A DNA stretch of 41,598 nt from Stenotrophomonas sp. PS02289 (GTDB taxonomy: Bacteria; Pseudomonadota; Gammaproteobacteria; Xanthomonadales; Xanthomonadaceae). Position numbers and translations under genes: made by a program. The number at the start of each line of letters is the position of its first letter. Position 1 is the stretch's first letter. Shown here piece by piece: positions 35,166 through 41,598 of this stretch. The notes below the pieces were generated by a model, which ran no database searches, was not told where the DNA came from, and was given only the letters and a program-made list of their open reading frames with translations. The stretch lies in assembly GCF_029960115.1 (NCBI RefSeq), contig NZ_JASCOZ010000024.1:1-41598 (forward strand), read 5' to 3'.

Positions 35166-36263
35166 ATGCCCTCCATTCCCTGCCGTGCCGCACTGAATTT
35201 GCCGCTGCAGTCGAACTGGGCGCTGCCGGCGGCGGCCGCCGTCGGGGCCGTGGTCGGAGGCGGCTTTGCGCTGGCCTTCCAGGGCGCGTCCAACCTGCTG
35301 CCGGGACTCACCTTCGGCAGCCTGCTGGGGGTGGGCTGCGGCAGTGTGCTGCGTCATCAGGACGCGCACGACACGCGCCTACGTGCGTATCAGGCGCACG
35401 TGCGTGCGTTCGCCGACTACCCGTCGGTGCATGCGCTGCTGCGCAGGGCAGGCACCACGGTCGAGGATGATGCGGCGCTGCGGCGCTTGTCGGAGAAACT
35501 GGAGGCCAATGTGCTGCAGATGGTCGACCGCTTCAACGCGCATTGCGAGCGGTGGGGATGGACCCCCCACCGTCTGATCGGCGATGTCATCCGGCATTTC
35601 TACCTCAGTCACTGCGCCGACCGCGGCGTGATGTTGCTGAGCAAGCGCAGCGTGAATGCCTGCTATCTCGTCGCGGCCCACATCGCGAATCAGGAGGCAA
35701 TTACCGCGGCGCTGAACCAGGAAGACGTTGCGGCCGGCACCATGCTGCGGCGCATGCACTGCCCCTATCTACGCGTGGACCTGGCCAACGCGCGGCTGGC
35801 CGATGCGCACGCCTTCACCACCGAGGTGTGTGATGGCGAATGGGAGGTGCGTCCGGCCAGGTCGTCGACGGGCCTTCGCATCGAGCCGCAGGTGACCGTG
35901 ATCCGACGCCGACGCGTGCGGGCCGATTGCCACGGTGGCGAGCGCGTGATGCCGGAGGCCGCGGCCATGCCGGTGAACGATGCGCCGTTGCTGCTGCGCG
36001 GTCCCCGGCTGCGCGCCAAACTGGCGGAGCTGCCGGCCAGCAGCCGTACCTGGCGCGAGCTGGAACGGATTGAACAGGACCTGGCCGCCAACCGCCCCTG
36101 CGGTCATCTCATCCGTTACCAGGGCGAGGAGTACCTCGCCAGCGACCTGCATCTGGAAGGGCGTCGGTGCCCGGGGCGCAATGCGTGGCGACTGCTGCAT
36201 CGACGCATTCCCGGCGGGTACGAGCTGGTCGACATCGTCGATCCGCACACACCACGCCGGTGA
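35166..36263 (+). CDS. Hypothetical protein with N-terminal membrane segments
   Basis: I do not recognise this 365-residue product. Residues about 18-62 hold two hydrophobic Gly/Ala-rich segments (ALPAAAAVGAVVGGGFALAF and LPGLTFGSLLGVGCGSVL). The rest is soluble, Arg-rich and helical, with a central region containing HRLIGDVIRHFYLSHCADRG. The C-terminal 80 residues (from about RGPRLRAKLAELPASSRTW) end in GRNAWRLLHRRIPGGYELVD and look like a separate small domain. The ATG at 35166 has GGGAA just upstream. The gene sits 75 bases after crbS on the same strand and ends five bases from the stop of mntP, which is convergent. Codon use is somewhat less GC-biased than in its neighbours. Read-through from crbS is possible, but no functional link is visible. 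Confidence 0.75.
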   Translation: MPSIPCRAALNLPLQSNWALPAAAAVGAVVGGGFALAFQGASNLLPGLTFGSLLGVGCGSVLRHQDAHDTRLRAYQAHVRAFADYPSVHALLRRAGTTVEDDAALRRLSEKLEANVLQMVDRFNAHCERWGWTPHRLIGDVIRHFYLSHCADRGVMLLSKRSVNACYLVAAHIANQEAITAALNQEDVAAGTMLRRMHCPYLRVDLANARLADAHAFTTEVCDGEWEVRPARSSTGLRIEPQVTVIRRRRVRADCHGGERVMPEAAAMPVNDAPLLLRGPRLRAKLAELPASSRTWRELERIEQDLAANRPCGHLIRYQGEEYLASDLHLEGRRCPGRNAWRLLHRRIPGGYELVDIVDPHTPRR

Positions 36264-36268
36264 GGGGA

Positions 36269-36847
36269 TCAAGCCCCGGCCGCGCTCAGGTGCTCATACA
36301 GGATCGTGGCACCGACAATGATGAGGATCACGCCACCCACGATCTCGGCGCGCTTGCCGACCAGATTGCCCAGCACCCGGCCCAGCATGACCCCGGTGGT
36401 GACCATCAGCAGCGTGCACAGGCCGATCACCGCGGCCATCACGCCGATATGCACGTCAAGGAAGGCCAGGCTCACGCCGACCGCCATCGCGTCGATGCTG
36501 GTGGCAAAGCCGGTCATGGCCAGGTGCCAGAAACCATGGTGTTTGTCGGGATCTTCGTCGGCATCGTCGCCTTCGGGTTTCACCCCGTTGATGATCATGT
36601 GCACGCCCAGCGCACCCAGCAGCACGAAGGCGATCCAGTGATCGAACGCCTCGACATAGGACGAGGCGGCACGGCCCAGCAGCCAGCCGATCACCGGGGT
36701 GACCGCCTCGATCACACCAAAGATCAGGCCTGCGCGCAGGGCATCGACGAAACGTGGCTTGCGCATGGCGGCACCCTTGCCGATCGCCGCAGCGAAGGCA
36801 TCGGTGGACATGGCAAAGCCGATCAACAGCATGGAAACGGGGGACAT
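36269..36847 (-). CDS. mntP: Manganese efflux pump MntP
   Basis: The 192-residue product is a six-segment membrane protein with the two conserved acidic motifs of Mnt[13 protein letters not shown] in segment 1 and [14 protein letters not shown] in the second half. A His/Asp-rich loop ([11 protein letters not shown]) lies between the halves. MntP exports Mn(II) from the cytoplasm. The start at 36845-36847 (MSPVSM) is chosen over a longer frame from 36937 because the extra codons lie in the riboswitch leader. The gene is monocistronic and convergent with the upstream hypothetical gene. Regulation by manganese through the leader is strongly supported by the aptamer sequence. Confidence 0.95.
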   Translation of the reverse strand: MSPVSMLLIGFAMSTDAFAAAIGKGAAMRKPRFVDALRAGLIFGVIEAVTPVIGWLLGRAASSYVEAFDHWIAFVLLGALGVHMIINGVKPEGDDADEDPDKHHGFWHLAMTGFATSIDAMAVGVSLAFLDVHIGVMAAVIGLCTLLMVTTGVMLGRVLGNLVGKRAEIVGGVILIIVGATILYEHLSAAGA

Positions 36848-36904
36848 GGCGTCACACAACAGGCTGGGCGAGGACAGGCAACGGTCCGCGTTCGCGCCCA
36901 ACCT

Positions 36905-37032
36905 GACGTTGCGCACGCGGACCGCTGGTCTCGCCAACCATCACAGGCTGCCCGCACCACGGCGCACTGGCCGAGTATGTTGATACGGGCGTTTCCTTTG
37001 CAGGAAACAGGCTACTCCCCAAGGGGACGCGA
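36905..37032 (-). promoter_or_regulatory. yybP-ykoY manganese riboswitch
   Basis: On the minus strand the mntP leader carries the conserved elements of this aptamer in order: GGGGAGTAGCC (37020-37010), a hairpin with GTTTCC/GGAAAC arms, CAACATACTCGG (36982-36971) and GCGAGACC (36934-36927 region). Right after the aptamer, GGTCCGCG (36923-36916) can pair with CGCGGACC (36890-36883) further down the leader. That gives a plausible alternative helix for the expression platform. The class binds Mn(II) and normally turns on mntP-type exporters. Confidence 0.9.
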
Positions 37033-37095
37033 AGCTTAGCACCGCGAATGCGGTTTACGGCTTGATGCGGTGAATTGCGCAGGGGATGCTGGGTT

Positions 37096-37113
37096 ATATA
37101 GCTGCTGCTATAT
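37096..37113. repeat. AT-rich inverted repeat
   Basis: ATATAGC (37096-37102) and GCTATAT (37107-37113) form a 7-bp perfect inverted repeat with loop TGCT in an otherwise GC-rich gap between the riboswitch and the crbR-like gene. It may be an operator or promoter element for mntP, or chance. Confidence 0.35.
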
Positions 37114-37126
37114 CGGTCCCGAAAGC

Positions 37127-37149
37127 AGCGGGGCAGAGCCCCGCTCTAC
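37127..37149 (-). repeat. SMAG-like REP hairpin
   Basis: On the minus strand the unit reads GTAG, AGCGGGGC, TCT, GCCCCGCT. It starts one base after the stop of the crbR-like gene, and probably marks or protects the 3' end of the acs-crbR transcript. Confidence 0.8.
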
Positions 37150-37150
37150 G

Positions 37151-37816
37151 TCAATCTTCTTCCGGCGGAAGTACCAGCGGCTCATCATCCAGGGTCAGCT
37201 TGCCGGCCATCAGCACCGCCTGGGTGCGGTTGGTGACCCCCAGCTTGCGCAGAATGGCGGTGACATGCGCCTTGATCGTGGCTTCAGACACATTCAAGTC
37301 GTAGGCGATCTGCTTGTTCAAACGTCCCGCGCCCAGCATCTGCAGCACGCGGAACTGCTGCGGGGTGAGCTCGCGCAGGCGCTGCCCGACCAGCCGTTCT
37401 TCGTGTTCGGTCTCCGGCACGCTGTGCGCTTCTGGCGGGGCCCAGGTTTCGCCATCCAGAATGGTGCCCAGCGCGTGGCCGATCGTGTCCGAATCGGCCG
37501 ACTTCGGAATGAAACCGAACGCGCCGTGGTCCAGCGCCCGCCGCATGACGGTGGGTTCTTCGCGCGCGGACACCACCACCACCGGCAGGTGCGGGTGCAG
37601 GGCGCGCATGTGCACCAGCGCGTTGAAGCCCTGTGCGCCGGGCATGTTCAGGTCCATCAGCACCAGGTCGGCGTCGTTGTGCTCATCAGCCAGGTGATAC
37701 AGCGCTTCAACGCTGTCGGCTTCGTACAGTTCGACGCCGGGAATCACCCGCTGCACCGCGCCGCGCAGGGCTTCGCGGAACAGCGGATGGTCATCGGCAA
37801 TCAACAAGGTCGGCAT
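37151..37816 (-). CDS. crbR: CrbR/ErdR-type LuxR-family response regulator
   Basis: The 221-residue product has a receiver domain with acidic pocket IADDHPLFREAL, phospho-acceptor D55 in LVLMDLNMPGAQG and Lys in FIPKSA. A LuxR-type helix-turn-helix covers about residues 150-205 (LTPQQFRVLQMLGAG, later NVSEATIKAHVTAIL). It starts 15 bases after the acs stop, so acs and this gene form an operon. In Vibrio and Pseudomonas, CrbR/ErdR is phosphorylated under CrbS/MxtR control and activates acs. Its location beside acs and 2 kb from the CrbS-type kinase supports the same role. Being downstream of its own target would give positive feedback. The symbol rests on this context plus sequence resemblance. 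Confidence 0.88.
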   Translation of the reverse strand: MPTLLIADDHPLFREALRGAVQRVIPGVELYEADSVEALYHLADEHNDADLVLMDLNMPGAQGFNALVHMRALHPHLPVVVVSAREEPTVMRRALDHGAFGFIPKSADSDTIGHALGTILDGETWAPPEAHSVPETEHEERLVGQRLRELTPQQFRVLQMLGAGRLNKQIAYDLNVSEATIKAHVTAILRKLGVTNRTQAVLMAGKLTLDDEPLVLPPEED

Positions 37817-37831
37817 GTGGGGGAGCCTACC

Positions 37832-39775
<1,944 letters not shown>

Positions 39776-40046
39776 GGCACCCTCACTTGCACGTGGACTT
39801 GGGTTGTGCAGTTGCAGCATAACCCGCGAATGTTCCCCCTCAGTTTGCCGCATCCATCGCACCCCGCGTTACCCCGGCGGTTAGACCTTGGTCGTAAAAC
39901 AGCGCATGCCAGGTGGGGCAAGGCTCCTGGCGACCTCCTGCCTTCGACCAATGGCGAATAGCCAGGGTGCGTCAGACGGCCGCACGCTCGGCTCGACCGT
40001 GACCCCACACGCGGCGATCACTTTGCCACCCGGGAGAGAGGGCAAC
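39776..40046. promoter_or_regulatory. Divergent acs/porin control region with a dyad
   Basis: The 271 bases between acs and the porin hold both promoters. A dyad at 39881-39897 (TTAGACC, TT, GGTC-G-TAA) is the clearest symmetric site and is a candidate regulator operator. A TATGCT -10-like element for acs lies near 39820 on the minus strand. No intrinsic terminator is seen. Confidence 0.4.
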
Positions 40047-41468
40047 ATGAGTACCCGTATGTTGAAGACCGTGCGTAAACCCCTGGCGACCTGCTTGCTG
40101 GTCGCTCTGGTTGCGCCCGGCATGGCGTTTGCGCAGACCGCCAAAGAGCAGGCACTGGAGGCACGCGTCGCTGAACTGGAACGCCAGGTGCAGCTGCTGT
40201 TGTCTTCGCAGCAACAGCAGCAGACGCAGATCACCCAGACCCAGCAGGACGTCACCGCGGTGCGCACGGTGCAGGCCGAGCAGAAGCCGGCGGTACCGGC
40301 TGGCAAGCAGCCGATCCAGGTCACCACCATCACCCCGGGCGCAGCACCGGGTACCACGGTCAAGATCGGCGGCTTCATCAAGGCCGACTTCCTGGCCACC
40401 CAGACCGACGACGGTCAGCTGGCCGACGACGCCACCGGCCGCGCGCTGTATCTGCCGGGTCAGACCCCGGTGGCCGGTGCCGGCGGCAGCGGCGAGCGCT
40501 CCGACGTGGACTTCAACGCCCACGCCAAGTTCTCGCGCTTCAACCTGGGCATCGACAACGTGAGCGAATCGGGCAACAAGGCCGGTGCGTTCTTCGAAAT
40601 GGACTTCTTCGGCAACTCGCTGGGCAACCAGACCGCCACCAACACCTATGGCGTGACTCTGCGTCACGCCTACATGTACTGGAACAAGTGGCTGGCCGGC
40701 CAGACCTGGTCGAACTTCATGGACGCGGCTTCGCTGCCGGAGGCGGCCGACTTCGTTGGTCCGACCGACGGCGTGCTGTTCGTGCGCCAGACCCAGATCC
40801 GCTACACCAACGGTGGCTTCAGCATCGCGCTGGAAAACCCGGAAACCACGGTACTCACCGGCACCCGCAATCCGGTCACCGGTGCCTGGACCAACGCGGC
40901 CAGCAACTCCGACCGCGGCAGCCTGCCGGACCTGACCGCGCGCTATGGCTGGAAGGGTGACTGGGGCACCTTTGGTGTCGGTGCCATCGTGCGCCAGCTG
41001 AAAGTGGACAACCAGGCCACCGGTGCCGACGCCGACAAGATCGGTGGCGGCTTGACCCTGGGCGGCAAGTGGGTGATGGCTGACAGTGACACCCTGCATT
41101 ACCAGATCAGCGGCGGCGAAGGCATTGCCCGCTATGTGGGTCTGGGTGTCACCGCGGATACCGCCTACGACGTCGCCCGCGACGAACTCAACCCCACGGG
41201 CGTGCTGGCCGGTTATGTCGGTTGGCGGCACGCCTTCACTCCGAAGCTGCGCACCAACCTGATCTACGCCCGCAGCGATTACGACAACGATGGCAGCCTC
41301 GGCCCGCTGGTCACCAAGAGCGTGCAGAGCATCCGCGGCAACATCTTCTACACGCCGATGCCCAAGGTCGATATCGGTGCCGAGTACATGTACGGCGTGC
41401 GTGAGATTGAAGACGGCCGCAAGGGCGACATCAACCGCGTGCAGTTCACCACCAAGTACAGCTTCTGA
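40047..41468 (+). CDS. DcaP-like outer-membrane porin
   Basis: The 473-residue product has a signal peptide ending AFA (residue 29). A periplasmic coiled-coil helix follows (EQALEARVAELERQVQLLL), then a Gln-rich stretch, a linker and a 16-strand-type barrel that ends in the aromatic terminus FTTKYSF. The N-terminal coiled coil plus barrel is the hallmark of DcaP-type trimeric porins, which pass dicarboxylates and other anions. The start ATG 40047 has GAGAGAGGG just upstream; a longer frame from 39888 crosses the promoter region. It is divergent from acs, shares the control region with it, and precedes a gene cut by the window end. A role in carboxylate uptake under CrbSR control is inferred. 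Confidence 0.9.
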   Translation: MSTRMLKTVRKPLATCLLVALVAPGMAFAQTAKEQALEARVAELERQVQLLLSSQQQQQTQITQTQQDVTAVRTVQAEQKPAVPAGKQPIQVTTITPGAAPGTTVKIGGFIKADFLATQTDDGQLADDATGRALYLPGQTPVAGAGGSGERSDVDFNAHAKFSRFNLGIDNVSESGNKAGAFFEMDFFGNSLGNQTATNTYGVTLRHAYMYWNKWLAGQTWSNFMDAASLPEAADFVGPTDGVLFVRQTQIRYTNGGFSIALENPETTVLTGTRNPVTGAWTNAASNSDRGSLPDLTARYGWKGDWGTFGVGAIVRQLKVDNQATGADADKIGGGLTLGGKWVMADSDTLHYQISGGEGIARYVGLGVTADTAYDVARDELNPTGVLAGYVGWRHAFTPKLRTNLIYARSDYDNDGSLGPLVTKSVQSIRGNIFYTPMPKVDIGAEYMYGVREIEDGRKGDINRVQFTTKYSF

Positions 41469-41474
41469 CAGATT

Positions 41475-41497
41475 TGCCGGGTAGAACCCGGCACTAC
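41475..41497 (-). repeat. SMAG-like REP hairpin
   Basis: On the minus strand the unit reads GTAG, TGCCGGGT, TCT, ACCCGGCA. It lies six bases after the porin stop. Confidence 0.78.
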
Positions 41498-41503
41498 AAA
41501 AAC

Positions 41504-41524
41504 GTGCCGGCGTAACGCCGGCAC
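41504..41524 (+). repeat. Second palindrome paired with the SMAG hairpin
   Basis: GTGCCGGCG, TAA, CGCCGGCAC is a perfect 9-bp stem-loop six bases after the SMAG unit. It lacks the GTAG head. Together they form a double hairpin between the porin and the next gene. Confidence 0.65.
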
Positions 41525-41553
41525 ACCACCATGCTTCGGAGGGGAAGCGTCTC

Positions 41554-41598
41554 ATGTCCAGCACACCTAGTACCCCGCACGATCCCGCGGGGTCCCGG
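41554..41598 (+). CDS. Start of a gene cut by the window end
   Basis: An ATG at 41554 with a strong GGAGGGG at 41538-41544 opens a frame that runs to the window end (15 codons, MSSTPSTPHDPAGSR). The residues are too few to identify it. Small symporter subunits (DUF4212) or carboxylate transporters often follow such porins in related genomes, but that is only a guess. Confidence 0.6.
   Translation, partial: MSSTPSTPHDPAGSR

Noticed and set aside
39795-39812. GG-N10-GC pattern resembling a sigma-54 promoter upstream of the porin
   Set aside because: Only the GG and TTGCA parts fit; the rest of the -24 element does not, and it is over 230 bases from the porin start.

Overview
This window is chromosomal DNA from a high-GC gammaproteobacterium of the Xanthomonadaceae, most likely Stenotrophomonas or a close relative. 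The grounds are strong GC codon bias, a TamB/S46-peptidase/CrbS-Acs gene repertoire, and three small hairpins with the GTAG-headed architecture of Stenotrophomonas SMAG repeats (2777-2799, 37127-37149, 41475-41497). I see no rRNA, tRNA, CRISPR array, insertion sequence or integrase.

Layout. 1-2730 is the 3' part of tamB. 2731-3514 is a gene-poor stretch with a SMAG hairpin, a dispersed-repeat-like block and a structured leader before a SymE-like toxin gene (3515-3808). A hypothetical gene (3849-4790) and a tightly coupled operon fill the minus strand to 10901: an HscC-type Hsp70 followed by three J-like membrane proteins with 1- or 4-base overlaps. 11025-13172 (+) is a secreted S46 dipeptidyl-peptidase, followed by an orphan OmpR-type regulator (13269-14024) and two hairpins.

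14338-28257 (+) is a three-gene operon: a 3181-residue repeat protein of DUF11 and SdrD-B-like domains, an 1117-residue putative outer-membrane beta-barrel with an N-terminal Ig-like domain, and an OmpA-type peptidoglycan-binding protein. It looks like a giant surface structure with its own outer-membrane and cell-wall anchors, and is the strongest candidate here for an undescribed system.

28285-30165 (-) is a TPR/degenerate-GGDEF membrane protein, divergent from a membrane histidine kinase (30253-31608). Next is a CrbS/MxtR-type hybrid kinase (SLC5-STAC-PAS-HK-REC, 31650-35090), an unknown membrane protein, and mntP behind a yybP-ykoY manganese riboswitch. A CrbR/ErdR-type regulator and acs form an operon (37151-39775, -), and a DcaP-like porin (40047-41468, +) is divergent from acs. 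CrbS, CrbR and Acs are the known acetate-switch module. The porin and the truncated gene at the window end may belong to carboxylate uptake.
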